A DNA stretch of 64,000 nucleotides from Lichenostomus cassidix (GCA_008360975.2 CM039196.1:5002263-5066262), one strand, 5' to 3'. Positions 12,754-25,486 are shown, counted from the first letter of the stretch. A program made the numbers and translations. Notes: a model not told the origin generated them from the letters alone.

Positions 12754-15700
12754 CTTCTTTGCTGGGGTTCGGGGGCTTGGGCTTCTCCCAGGGTGCCATG
12801 GGCTTGTCCTCCTCCTGCCCCTCCATCAGGGCCTTCTCTCCAGGCAGGTACCAGGTGGAGTTGTGCTCCGCCATCAGGGAGTCCAGGTCGATGGTGCTCA
12901 TGGTGCCCTTGACACCCTCCGAGCAGCAGCTGCCCAGGTCACTGTCCCCATTCTGCCCCGCACACTCCCCCTTCTTGCTCTTCAACCCCAAGGGCTGGTC
13001 TTCCGAGATGCTGAACTGCTGCCGCTGGAGCTGGATCTGTGCCTGCAGGATCTCCAGGGGGTGGATCTCGTCCTGGGCCGAGGTGCTTGTGGGGGTCCGC
13101 ACCTGCTCCATGCTCGGTGTGCCAGGGTGGGCGCCTGCCGTGGTGCTGAGCCCATAGCTGTCGGGGGTCGAGGTAGATGTACTGAGAAGGCCAAGGGCCA
13201 GGGGCTTCTGTCCATTGAGAAGTGCGTGCTCCCCACGGGGCAGCTTGGGCGAACCACCCAGCAGCGGGCTACGGGTGGGCTTGGAGGTGGCATTGTCGGA
13301 GCTGGAGGACACCTCGTCCTCGTTGCCATAGCTGGTGCTGACCTCGTCGGGAAAGTCCACGTGCGGGGAGCTGCCGTCTGACTTGGTCACGCTCTGGATG
13401 CCGCTGTCCAGGGAGGACATCAGGTCGGGCTGCTCCGCCAGCAACAGTTCGCTGCCCTTGCCCCAGGATGGTGACGTCAGGGGCTTGTCATGAGGGGTGC
13501 CTCCACCGCGCTCAGCGCCCGCAGCCCCCGGCGGGCCCCCCGCCGCCACCGGCACTGCCGGCTGCCCTGGGCTGACACCGGCTCCCCCACCCTCCGCAGC
13601 TGAGAACTTCTCAAAAAACGTGCCAGGGCTGACGTGCCCACTGTCCCTTTTCCGGCGACCCCGACCCCGCCCGCCACCCGCCTTTCCCTCGCCACCGGCC
13701 ACCGGCTCCAGCGCGTAGCCGGGCGAGAGGCTGCTCTCCGCGGGCAGCAGAGGGGCAGCGCCCGCCGCTTTGCCCGCGCCACCCCCGCCCACCGGTGGCC
13801 CTGCCGGGAAGTAGTCCGGGGCAGCAGGCGGCGGGTCGGGCTCGGCCTGGCTGAGCTTGCGCTTGGCCTCGGCCGGGCTCTTCTTGTTGAAGGTGACGTT
13901 GAGGTTGGGAGCGCCTAGGCTCGCGATCATGTTTTGGCAGGCAGTGGAAAGGGCAGCCAGGCAGCTCTGCCCGAAGACATTGTCCTTGCTGGCCGCCTTG
14001 CTGAAGGAGCCCAGCGAGAGGGCACCCAGCTTGCTGGCAGCGGGCCGCGGTGGGGGTGGCGGGGGGAACTCGGGCGGGGGCGGTGGGTAGGCCCCTGGCG
14101 AGGCGCTGAGGGCAGGTGCAGCCCCGTGGGCCGCAGGCTGCCGCGCCGCCGCCGCGAAGGGGAAGCCGGGCTGAGCGGCGAAGTCAGCGGGGCCGCGGCG
14201 CTCAGCAGGGGCGCTGGGCAGTGCCACACCGCTGCCCGGCGACTGCAGCTGCGAGAGGCCACCCATCGTGGGTGTGAAGGGCGGGTGGACGCCGGGCGAC
14301 GGCAGGGCCTGCGCCGGCCCCTCGCCTGCCATCCGCAAGGGCTCCTGCAGCCCCAGCCCGCTGGCGCCCGGCCGGAAGAGCACGGCAGGCCCACCCGGCT
14401 GCAGGCCCAGCTCGTGGGGGGCTGCCTCAGCTGGCAGCCCCGGCGCCGCCAAGCGCCTCGGCAGCAGCTCCCCGGGCGGCGGCGGCCCTGCGAACCAGGC
14501 GCTGTCGGGGGCCAGGTGGGGCGCCGGCGGATCGAAGCTGCGGCCGCCACCGGCCTCCCGCTCGAAGGCTGGCGGGGGCAGGCCGCCGGGTGCGCCCACC
14601 TCGCCGTGGTGCCCCAGCTGCTGCAGACTGGGCGGCCGCAGGCGCTGCTGGCTTCGCGAGGCCATCTGCTTCATCACCAGGGCCGCGTTCTGGCGCTGCG
14701 CCAGCGCCGGGTGCTCGGGGCCGCCGTGTGGCAATGGGCCCCCAAAGGCCTCGGGTGCCGGCGGGGTGAACTCGCCCGGCAGGCCGGGGTAGGCCGTCGG
14801 GGAAAGGTGACTCTCCATGGCCGGGCCGTGCATGCCGCCGCCCCAGGAGGCGCAGCGCTCGACGCCAGGAGTGCTGGGGAAGTCAAACCGCGGCCTCTTG
14901 GCGACGCTCACGTAGGGGGCATCGAAGTGCTGCAGTCTTTGATTTGGTGGCTGTTGCGGAGGAGGGTGCTGCATATTAAACACGGGGTCGGTGTAGGGAT
15001 GCATATTCCTGTTCTCCAGTCTGTGAATAGGGTATTCAAACTGTGCATGCTGGTTCTGCATTATGGGCCCATTGTCCTGCAGGTTGGAGTTGGGAGCGTT
15101 GGCTTCTGTTTGCTGTTGCCTAGGGATGGCTGGCGGGCAGGAGTTCTGTCTGGCCAGCAAGCCCGGCGGCTGCTGCGGTGGTTGCGGTGGTGGTGGCGGC
15201 TGCTGCTGCTGCATCAGCGGGTGCCTGGCGTTGGCCCCCGGCTCCAGACTGGCCGACATCTTCCGCGCCCCCCCGAAGCGCTCGAAGAAGACGCCGTGCT
15301 GCTGCGGCGGGTGCGCCTTGGCCACGGCCATGCCCGGCGCCCGGGGCAGGGCGGGCGCCCCCGCGAAGCTGCCGCCCGCCGGCACCTGCCGCCCGCCGCC
15401 GTAGTGCGGCAGCTGCCCCTCCGGCTCCGACGGGGAGAAGACGGGCAGCTCGAAGTGGCCGGCAGGGCCGTCGCCAGGGTAATTGTATTCCAGCGAGTCC
15501 ACGCCGCCCTGCGCCGGCAGCCGCCGCGGCTCCAGGCCGTGAGGCTCGGAGGAGCCGGCCGCCGGCAGCCCGTGGAAGGAGGCAGCGCGGTTGGGGGACT
15601 GGTCGAGGGGCAGGCAGGGCGCCGGCACGGCGTGGCTGGCGGCGCCGGTGCCGTGGTGCTGGAAATCGGGCAAGGTCCCGGGGCGCTGCTGCCCGAAGCC

Positions 15701-16183
15701 CTCGCCGCCCTGGCCCTCGGCCATGTGCTCGTAGCCGTCGGCGAACGCCGTCTGCCCGCCCAGCGCGCCGCTGTAGCCCAGAAGGCGCCCGCCGTGCACG
15801 CAGGAGGCGCCGGGGTCGGGCCCGAAGCCGCCGCCGAAGTGCGGGGGGTGCTGGTGCGGGTGGGGGGCGCCGCCGGGGCCGCCGTGAGGCTGCTGTCCGC
15901 CGAAGAAGCCGTGCACCGGCGGCTGCATGCCGCCGCCGTGCAGCTCGGCGGGGCCGCGGCCCGGGAAGCCGTAGGCGTCCCCGGCCAGGCTCATGTTCAT
16001 GCCCAGGAGAGGTGGCTCGCCCAGCGCGCCCAGGGCCGGGTCCGCCGGCGCTGGGCCGCCGCCGGGGAAGGCCGGCGCCTTGAAGTGCGCGCTCATGCTC
16101 AGTCCGGGCTGGCCGAAGCCCCGCTCCGCCTGCCCGCTGCTCCGGCCGCTGCTCTGCGGCTCGAACTGTTCCAGCCCGAACAT
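12754..16183 (-). CDS. MN1: MN1 transcriptional coactivator, exon 1 (most of the coding sequence)
   Basis: MN1 (meningioma 1) is a nuclear, largely disordered transcriptional co-regulator that works with p300- and RAR-type complexes and is needed for craniofacial bone development. The frame opens at the ATG at 16183-16181 with [10 protein letters not shown] and follows vertebrate MN1 throughout: [28 protein letters not shown], a KRPRF nuclear-localisation-like motif, [10 protein letters not shown], a block around [19 protein letters not shown], a basic GRGRGRRKR stretch near residue 840, and [20 protein letters not shown]. Only a Q4 run (near residue 322) and Pro-rich stretches remain where the human protein has long polyQ. 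The exon ends in ...NPSKE plus one base at an AAG|GTATCA donor (GT at 12753-12752). Reading on past the donor gives a spurious stop at 12716. Human exon 1 ends at the same NSKE position, which supports the boundary. The C-terminal ~60 residues come from an exon outside the window. Codon use is extremely GC-rich because the whole exon is CpG island. Confidence 0.97.
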
Positions 16184-16609
16184 CCTGCGCGGCTCCTCAG
16201 CAGGGCATGGCTGCTCCGCGCCGCTCCGCCGTCCCGCTGCCCGCCGCTCCCCGCTGCTCCGCTCCGCGCCACTCGGCCGCCCCCGCTCACATCCTGCCGC
16301 GCCGCCGGCACCGGCCGCTCGCCCGCGCTCACCCCGCCGCTCGCCGCTCGCTGCTGCCCGAGAGCCGACGGGGCGGCGCGCCGCCGCTCACAGGCTCCGG
16401 CGCCCGGGAGCTGCGCGCCGCATCGCCGGCCGGCCGTGCGCTCCCGCGGCTCGCAGCGCTCCGGCGGCGGCGGGGCCGGGGCGCGGGGCCGGGCGGGCGC
16501 TGCGAGGGCTGCGCCGCGCTCCCCGCGCGCTGCCGCGCTCTCACCCAGCGCTGGCGGAGCAGCAACAAGTTTTGCATTTCAGCGATGAATTTCAGCCATC
16601 GGGGCTGCG

Positions 16610-16614
16610 CCAAT
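16610..16614 (+). promoter_or_regulatory. CCAAT box in the MN1 upstream region
   Basis: A CCAAT motif (NF-Y type) lies about 430 bases upstream of the MN1 start codon in the context GCGCCAATGAGCG, at the edge of GC-rich sequence. The spacing fits a core-promoter CCAAT if transcription starts near 16.5 kb. This is motif evidence only. Confidence 0.4.
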
Positions 16615-17049
16615 GAGCGCCGCGGTCCGGGGCGGGGCTGCCGTTAAGGTGGCTCCGCCGCCGGCCCCGCGCCCCGCCCGCACCGCGCCCCGCACCGCCC
16701 CCCGTGCCCGGCGGCGCCGCTGCTCCCGCGGCGCACGGAGCGCGGACGACCGGGGAGGTGCGCAGTGCCCTGGGGTCCCGGACCGCGGTCCTGGAGTGGG
16801 GCGGGGGGCACCGGGGCTGGGACCATGTGGCGGCTGTGAGGAGCCACCGGCCGCACGGCCCGCCGGGGCGAAACCCGCCCGGCAGCCCCGAGCCGGGAGC
16901 AGGAGCGGCCCCGCTGGCCCGCTCCGAGCCGGGCAGCGCACGGAGCCGCGCGGGGAGCGGGGGGAGTCACAGCCCGGTTCCCTCGGAGGGACAAACACCC
17001 ACCGGGCCCGGGGGGCTGCAGACCGCCGGCGGGACACGGCGCTTCAGGT

Positions 17050-17330
17050 GCTCGCGGCTGCACATGTCGATAGCTTAAAGAAATAGTAATGAATATTGCT
17101 CCCACCAAAAAAAATGAGATCTATAAATAAGCGGCTGAGGACTGTTTGTATATGGCAGGAGAGTTTTAACGGGATTTTTTTTCTGCAGGATCAGGATGCT
17201 GCGCTGTGATTAAATATTGATTTTGTGTAATTAGTTTTCATGTGAACTATCCTCCTTGCTGATGGCCTGGAGATTTCAGAACTGGCGAAGAAATGGAATT
17301 GGACGTGGAAATTATTACTTAGCGAAGTGA
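17050..17330. promoter_or_regulatory. AT-rich block inside the MN1 CpG island
   Basis: About 280 bases of AT-rich, non-repetitive sequence are sharply bounded on both sides by GC-rich CpG-island sequence. It includes a TATAAATA string at about 17122-17129 and several TAAT/ATTA homeodomain-like cores. There is no coding potential in any frame. The composition break suggests a constrained upstream regulatory element, but conservation cannot be tested here. Confidence 0.35.
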
Positions 17331-18250
17331 CAGGGGGCGGGGGGGTCGGCGCGGGGCTCGGGCTGCGGGGCAGGCACCGGGGTGGAAAACGAAGCACGGG
17401 CGGCGCGGCCGCGGCACAAAGGAACGCAGGGGATGTCTCGCCTCTCTCTACGGGAACGGCGGCAACGGAGGGAGGGACCGAGGGAGAGACGTAGCCGCCG
17501 GCCCCTGCTGCAAAGGGGCAGCGGTCCGGACGAAGGGCTGGCCGGCCGGGGTCCCGCAGCCCGCTCCCGCACCCGCCGCGGGTCAGAGGCGGCTCCGCGC
17601 CCGGAGCTCCGCCAGCGCCGCCGCCGTGCGCCCCCTCTGCGCCTGCGTGCGCGCCGTCGGAGCGGCTCTTGCGAACGGGCACAGCGCCCCCTGGCGCCCG
17701 CCCGGCCCCGCCGCACCCCCGCTGGGCAGGGAGGCCGCGCTCGGTGCCCCGAGCGGTACAGAGCCCCGGGCCGCGCTCCGGATCGTGCCCCGAGCGGTGC
17801 AGAGCCCCCGGGCCGCCCTCCGGATCGTGCCCCCGCCCCCGCTCCGCCCCGACGGCGGTGGGAGAGCCCCCGGTCCCCCCGGCGGAGCGCAGTCGGGCAG
17901 CACGGGGCGGGCCGAGACCCGCGAGCATTCCTCCCCGCGGAAGGACGGGGTCCGGGGCGAGGGGCGTCGGGCTGGGCGGAGTCGCCAGCAGCTGCCTGGA
18001 TTCGTGTTGGGGCATCGGCGCCGCCGCCTCTCCCTTCCCCGGCCCGTCCTGCCGCTTTTCTGGGGATTCTGGGCGGGCAACCCACCGCACCGGGCTGCCA
18101 CTAATCCTTCCCGAGCCGCTGTTCGCCACGGGCACAGAACGGCCCTGAGCCCAGGGCGATGTCACCGCCGGCTACTAGCCGGGGCTCGAGTGTCCGTGTG
18201 TCGCACCGGGGCTCAGCCCCGCTCCCTCCAGAGCCACCGCAGCCTCGCCG

Positions 18251-21200
18251 CATAGGGAAATGACATGTCCACCCATGGCTTGGCCAGCTCGCCCAGCACC
18301 GCTCCTTCTGCGAACTTCGGCGGGAGCCAGATGGTGTCCATAACCGGACAATGGCAAATATGGAAATAATCTCAGCCTAAGCATTCTGACCGTAAAAACA
18401 GTGAACTGCTTGGAATGGCAAGGTCTGATACCAGCTGCAGAGTTCTGCCGGTCCGTGGTGTATGTGCTGGAAAGGGGCTCAGCCCGTTTCTAACCTGAGA
18501 TGTGCTCTGGGCTAAGCTCACCCAGGGCTGCCAAACTGCTCCACAGCTCCTGCTGTCCAGCACGGCGTCCGGAGCACTGGCCAGCAATGTCCGGTCACCA
18601 GTGTCAACCAGTGTCACAAAGGGTCGCAGTCCCCAGCCAAGGAGAAGGAAGCCTTTCTCAATCAGACCACGCAGTGAAAAGTGTATTTTAAAAACCATAT
18701 TTTTACTTTCAGTCTTTGGGTTTTGGTCATCTTGGGGGAAGCAAGGAGAGGCATTATTTAAATAGTTGTAGCTGCTGGGGATTATTTTCTAAATTAACAA
18801 TGGTAATTGTGCCTGCCAAATCCAAAATTGAGGGGATTCATTTATTTCAACTCTCCAGACAATAGCACAATTTTGGGTTTCATATTGCAAGCTCTGAAAA
18901 CCAAATAGTGGGACTCATGTTTTTTAAAAAAAAATTCAAACAACATCAATTCATCAGACTTAAATCCAGCTCTTTCCACTGTGTCAGTTTAACTTGCACT
19001 GAGAAAAGTTGCTGCTCAGCAAAAAAAAAAAGAAAAAAAATCCTTTTTAACAAAATGAATGCATCATACATAAAACATCACGGACCATACAATTAGTAAG
19101 CAAATGTAAGAGTTCAGCTCAGTTCATAATTATTCAGCAAACCTATTCAGAATGATTTTTTTCCTCCCTGCAGCAATCTACTGTGTGGGCTCATTACCAC
19201 TGAAAATCTAACGAAGAAACCACCACAGAAACTGCACAAAATAAGCCCATATGCTCGAGACGCTTTAGCTCAGCCAGCCCTTAGCAAGAGCCTCTTAAAC
19301 CCTGACACGGAGGGAACCCAAGCTCACTTCCCTGCGGAATTTGCACTCCAGAGGTGCCTTGTCCTTAGTGCAGCTTCAGGTACATCAGTTGTGGCCACTC
19401 CCTGTCCTCCGTGGTGCCACCAACGCCTGCTCAGTGTCACACAGCAGCACCGGTGATGGCTCTGTCCCTGCAGCAGAGGATCCCAGCAGCCACTCTGTAA
19501 AAGAGCTGATGGGTTTCACTTGGCAGGGATTTCTCTTCCTAGCAGGGATATTTGGTGAAAGGAGTTGGAATATTTTGAAGGACAGGTCTCCAACTCTGGC
19601 AGCTGACATTTTCAGGAAAGTTTTCAGCCATTCTGCCTGGAAAAGTTTAGGGAAACTATTGCATCTCCTCTCTCTCAAACTCCAGCCAGTGTGGTGGCAG
19701 AACGGACGCAGGAGGCAAACGTGTAAAATCATTAGATGAGCTTGTGAGTGCAGGGAGTGCAGAGCCAGCTCCAACTGAAGGATTTTTGGGTATGGGAGGG
19801 CTCTGTTCTGGGCAGGTCCCAGAGCCTGGCAGACCCTCTGTGGGCAGAAGGCTCATGGTGCTTCACAGACTCCCAGGGATTTGCTGCCAGCACAGTCACA
19901 CTGCTGAGTTGGGATGCGCCCAAAAGGCAACATGTTGGGACTTCAAACAATCTGACCTCTGTCACTCCTTGTCCTTCCCTGCTTGAGTGTCTGGAGGTGA
20001 CATGGTTTGTAATTGAGATAAAAGACAATTTCATCTGTGAAACCTGATTTGCATTCAGTTTCTGGGAAGTTCACCTTGCCCGTGTAAAGATTTCATGCTT
20101 AGTTTTACCAACAATGTGGTTTCTGGAAAGATTGAACCAAATTCCTTCAGACACTTTACTGCTTCCCATTTTTAAAAATGCATAGTTGAATAAACAGAGT
20201 TAAGGGACTAAAACCATCTCAGTCATTTCCCATAGGGATAGACAGCAATTTCAGAACTTAGCCCTTCACAGGGATTTTCCCATTTGGTTCTTCTGCAAGT
20301 TTTGTCAGCTGGTTTAGGTTCTTTACATGGCTGCAACCTTAAGCTGTGTGTTTTTCCTGTTTGGGTTTAGAGGTTCCTCAGTATGGATAACGATATTTTC
20401 ACAATATCAGTTGATTTTTCTATTGCTGCAAACAGCTTTTTTCCCCCCTAATTTAGTATATTGCATCCCATTTATGCCACATAGGTGAAAACTTTTGCAG
20501 CACATGGTGCACTTTGGTGTACATATAATGAACACCAAAAAAATGTTTTGGATATTTGGATCACTAAAAAACAAGATAATGCTAAAATCATACAATACTG
20601 AGAGTGTACATTAGTAACAACATAGGAAACCCTAAAGCAATTTTTCCTGTCCGTGATCACCGTACTGCACAGTCCACCGCCTGGACTTTTATTTTTCCCC
20701 TTCAAATTCCCATCTTTAAAATGCACATGCAGGATCAGACATTCCATTGGGATGGGGAAATTAAAAAAAAAAAAAGAAATTATATTTTATTATACATATA
20801 TGATATATACAGCACAACAGAAATAGACAGAAATAGTGAATTAGTTTGGCTACAGGAACAGTAAAAATTTTCTGTTTCCTAAAATAGCTCAGTGAAGCAT
20901 AAATAAAAAATGGCACCTCTCTGTTTGGCTAATGGGTGTTTAACTCTCCTCAGCGTTTCACGGTGGAGTTTGTGTGACCAACTTTGTTCTGCTGTTTTCT
21001 TAAACTTGAACCAGGTGGGAATTTATGTAAGCATGGTGGAGCAGGAACAATCTCTGAGCATCTGGAAAGTCTGGCTCACTGTGGGTGATGCCAGAAAACC
21101 ACCAAAGTTAATTCATTTTTCATCATCTTATAAATTGAATTACTGTGAAAGGAGAGAGCCAGAGGGTGTTTTATAAAGTCCTGATGACTTAATTTCCCCT

Positions 21201-23937
21201 AAGTATTAGCTTCACGAGAGCACTCGCCCTGGTGCTTCCTCTCCTCATCCTGCCATCCCCTGGGATGCCACACGCCGCAGTCCCATCCTGCCCTCGCCTC
21301 CCTGTCAGGACACACAGAGCAGGACATTGCTGGGCACAGCAGGGCCACTGGATGCAGGTTTGGAGGTCACTGCTTCTCAGGAAGTCACCCACGGGGGACC
21401 AGGTTGGCTTCTCCTGGAGAACCTCCCCCAGGGCTGCATGTCTGAGCATCCTGCATGTTCCCCTGTCCCCTGCTAGACGCTGCCATCCATCCTATTCCAG
21501 GGCTGGGGGACACACTGGGGCTCCCTGCGTATGGCCCTGACCTTCTGGCTCTGCTGGAGAACACCTCCTGGGGTGAGAGGGATGCTAAAGACTGTGGGCA
21601 CAGAATTCAAAGCCAGCAGGCAAATAAAGCTGCTCTTGTGTTTATTATTTATCGCGTTACTTCATAAGTTTAAACAGCACGACGTGCGTTCCTGAGCCGC
21701 TGGTGAACCCTGGCTTGCAGTCCTGGCTTTTCCAATTGAAATCAAAATGCCCCTGCCCACACACTGTGGGGAAGAGGCATCCCAAGGCAGCGAGCACCAG
21801 GTCCAGCAGCATGATTTCACCTGCCCCACTTAAGGAATTAATTGCTTTGCAGCAGGAATTACTCCAGCACTTCTGGCTGCTCCACACAACTGCCCCTTGC
21901 CAACAGCCTCCCCCAAACCTCCCATCTGCCCGCCAGAGGCACAAAGGGTTAACGATCTCCTGCTGCCCATAACCATCGCTCCTCCACCATCACGGCCCCT
22001 CAGCATCTGTACAAAGGGCCTGATTTAATCCGGGTTGCAGACGACTCACATTGTACTCGCAGCCTCGGAGTGATGTCGGGTGATCAGGTTTCCAGCTAAT
22101 ATCCAAAGCACAGCCCGAGCACTGAGCGGGAACAAAGGCACCTTTGTTACTGGGAAAAAAAATCCCCTGAAGATATTAGCAGTGCAGTAGAGTTCAAACT
22201 GTTAAATGATTCAAATATTATTTAATGAATACATTTGAAATGAGGTCTCACAACCCAGAACACTTTTTAGATCATCATTTACAAAGCGCCGCCTCTTCGC
22301 TTACTTCTTTATGAAGTTGCTGCTTTCAGATTTCAATTATGGTCATTTTGCTTCCAGCCTTTTTCTGGGACTTCTCGTGTTGGTGTAGCTTGGTTCTTTC
22401 TACAGTACACTTTAGACAGTGGCTACTGGGTTTTTCAGGAGTCCTGGTAACCACATTCCCTTAATTTACCTTGGACTGTGTTTCTGTGAGAAACAAGGGA
22501 AACAGCCTTTTGCAAAAGGAGCAACAGCATTAGGTGTTGTTCTAGCTGGTGCTAAAGCCAAGCTTATAAAATGGAAATTTGGTAAAGTAGCATATCAAGA
22601 TTTTAGCTAGGATTGGAGAAGCTCTATAAAGTTCATATTCAACAAATACCTCAAATTTCTTGTGTGTCTTGGATATGCAACTCTAAACCAGAAAGCCATG
22701 TAATTTTTGAGAGAAAAATTAAAGAATTAAGGTAGATGGGTTTCTGGAAAAAACACGTCTCCAACCTGAGGAATAAGGTTTTAAAATTAAATAAGGGTTT
22801 ACTGTGATCATAGCAATGAAAAATCCTGACAATTATATGCTGTTGATTAAAATTCATTTTTCATGTAAATTCAAGCAAGTAGAAAGTCTTTCATTAAAAG
22901 TTACAAAACTTGAAGACTCTTAAATTGTACGAATGGAATGAAAACCCCAGTGACAGACCTGTGCTTCAGACTTTGCCATGAAACCACAGCACTGCACTTT
23001 CCAGGACATGATGTAGCTCCTAAATATGGCTGAATTGGCTGAGGCTTGGAAAAGTAGAATAAGTTATCTCACAGGACATTTTCAGATTGCTCAGAGAGTA
23101 TTTAGAAAGGCTTGAGGGTGGAAAATCCCCACAGACCCAAAATCTCAGCAGATTTTTCTCCTGACATTTCTCAGTCTACGTGTAAATGCAAAAGACAGAA
23201 AGCATTCCCCTTTATCTTCAATGATTAAAAATCCTCCAGAAAAAAGCAAATTCCTTAGAAACCCCTTTTAGATCCCACTTGTGTGCAGCCAAGTGATGGA
23301 TTTCAAAGGTTACTGCTGGAATATGGTTCACAGCAGTCTATTGCAGTGAATAACTATCACGTTTACATATCCATTATATCAAAACTACGTTGCACTTCCA
23401 CTGCTTCCTGTTGGTTTGCCATCTGGAAGCTAAACAAGCTGGTAGTAAAGAAAGAATTCAATTCTGCATTTACCAAAGGAGCCGTACAAGTCTCCATTTG
23501 CAGCAGGTGATTGCACAACCTGAGCAGGCAGAACTCTGCCCCAAAATCAGCACAGGGGCAGCACAGCCAGCCCTGGGAGGCTCAGCCATGCCAAGCAGAG
23601 GGCAGGGATGGGAGCAGTCAGGGATGGACACCCAGACCCCCACCAGCAGCCCTGGTGGCCTGTGAGAGGCATGTGCCACCTGCAGCCCCCTCCTCCTGGC
23701 TGGTCCCACCTCTGCTGGCCCAGCACTTTACAGTGGGCAGGCACAGCACAGGAGTTCTCCCAATCCAGGAGCATCAAAGGTTCAGGTGCATGCACTGCTC
23801 AGCTTGAAATCCCAAACCAAACCCAGCCCCAGAGCAGCCGTCCTGCCCTAGGTGAAAACAGCCTTTGGGACCCCAAAGCAGCTCAGGAGCAACAATGGGA
23901 GTGCCTGAGATAAGAGACAGAGCTTTTTATGATCAAA
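18251..23937. other. Intergenic region between MN1 and PITPNB
   Basis: No convincing gene is present. Open frames are short, lack family similarity and lack splice logic. The region holds poly-A/T runs (for example near 18930, 19020 and 20763) and one candidate regulatory element around 22.0-22.35 kb, listed separately. Confidence 0.65.
22131..22148. promoter_or_regulatory. SOX-dimer-like palindrome (candidate enhancer core)
   Basis: The sequence AACAAAGGCACCTTTGTT is a perfect inverted repeat of AACAAAGG separated by CA. Read as ACAAAG-N4-CTTTGT, it matches the head-to-head arrangement known for SOXE (SOX8/9/10) dimers. Each half also resembles a TCF/LEF site. It lies about 6 kb upstream of the MN1 start codon in a non-repetitive AT-rich stretch (22.03-22.35 kb). 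Function is inferred. Confidence 0.4.
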
Positions 23938-23943
23938 TTTATT
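23938..23943 (-). terminator. Distal polyadenylation signal candidate for PITPNB
   Basis: AATAAA on the minus strand, within a run containing overlapping ATTAAA-like hexamers, followed by a T/GT-rich stretch within 40 bases. It lies about 1.7 kb beyond the distal stop codon. Usage is unproven. Confidence 0.4.
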
Positions 23944-25480
23944 TAATTAAATTTCATTGCCCGCTTTACTGTCAGTCACACCAGAGACTGCCAAAGGAAG
24001 CTAAACATTGTACATCCACTACAAGATTCTCTCAAATTTTCACAACTAGTCCAAATCCATGGAAGTCACAGGGCCATTTTCCCTCTGTCTGCATTACAAC
24101 ACATGAACAATGGCAGGACACAAACTCCAGCACCAAGGAGACCTGAGCCCTCGGGTTCCAGTTGTACTGCCATCCTGGGCCTGGGCACTTCAGTGACCTC
24201 TGTGTGTCCCATGGCTCTGCATTTACCAACCCAACCTCCTGGTGGTACAGCACAAGTGACCCAAATAACTGCTAATCCAGACAGGAAAACGAAACACGAC
24301 TGTGGGGTCTGGAAGGTGGGCAGGAGCAATGCACAGGTGAGGCACCAGAGCTGGGCAGGTGTGGCAGTGCCAGCGTGCACAGCACCAGGGCAAGTGCACA
24401 GCACACCTGGCCCATGCTGCCAATGTAGGAATGTTTTGTCACTGACGGGAACAGCAATTGGATCCCTCCTGGGAGCTCAGGCAAGGCTTGCCCTGCCAAG
24501 GGTGCTGGGAGGAAACCAGGCATTAATAGATCTTTGTCTAACTAGTGCTTTTAAAATACTTTTCTTTGATCTAACAAGCATTAGGATAATATCCCCTGCT
24601 GTTATGTGCTCTGAATAGTTCCTTAAACATGCTGGAGACCTTTTCCCTATGGAGTTTCCTACAGGAGGCATTTGTTACTCCAGGGGCTCTTGTGCATCAA
24701 CCCCTCACAGACAGTAGGGAAACATGTCAGGGGCTACAACTGAAACTGTCATCATATCTGAAAGTCTACATCTCCCAAAGTGTATTTCCAACATGAAAAC
24801 AGCTAAAATCACAATTATATTCCACTGCTGTGTGTGAAATCCAGACTGCTTGCATGGGTTCCAAAGGGAAGCTCTGGAAAACAGCCACTGCACTGCAGGA
24901 GTATTCCTGGAGGGAAGGCCTGTCCCTCTCCTCCCTGCTTGGTCTAAGATACACTGGAAAATGTTCTACACTGTCAGTGTACTTGAATAAAAAGGAGCTT
25001 CTGGAAAATTTCAAGTTCAAATTACTTTATAAATCACAAGCCATTTTTCCTTAATCTTGCCAATTTTAATGAAGAAAACTGTTAGCATTTCAATGTACAA
25101 AAGTCCAATAAAACATGATTTTTTTTCTTTTAAATCAGTGAGTGGGTAAAGTTTGGGTTAAACTTATTCAACAGTAAAAGTCTTCCAATTTCCACTAATA
25201 GAAATTTTTTTCTGATTTGACTAGAGGATAATGACAATCCAGAAATAAATAGCTATAAATACATTCATTGTTCCTATTCCAAAAACTCATCACATAGGGA
25301 AGACATAAAACTGAAATTAACTCGTTTGAGTGTTCCTTTACAATGAGAGATGGGCGAGTTAGAGCAGAAGTGACTCGGACAGGAGAGAAAACAAGTAGGG
25401 CAGAAATTGGTCCAGTATTGACATTCATGAACATACCAGTTAGCAAAATTCATCCTTTAAATGACACTACTCAGTTGATT

Positions 25481-25486
25481 TTTATT
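25481..25486 (-). terminator. Proximal polyadenylation signal candidate for PITPNB
   Basis: AATAAA on the minus strand, 170 bases after the distal PITPNB stop codon. It would give a short 3' UTR if used. Motif evidence only. Confidence 0.35.

Larger units (their letters stand above)
12750..18250. promoter_or_regulatory. MN1: MN1 CpG island and 5' region
   Basis: CpG and GC density is very high from the end of MN1 exon 1 through the coding exon to about 18.25 kb, then falls sharply. MN1 is transcribed leftwards, so its 5' UTR and promoter should lie right of 16183. The start site cannot be fixed from sequence. The edges of the island were judged by eye. Confidence 0.8.

Noticed and set aside
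15178..16083. 301-codon plus-strand open frame opposite MN1
   Set aside because: A GC-driven shadow of the MN1 exon. Arg/Ala-rich, without domain or splice support.
17382..18104. Overlapping long open frames on both strands upstream of MN1
   Set aside because: Several frames are open on both strands at once, the mark of GC-rich non-coding DNA; no conserved peptide.
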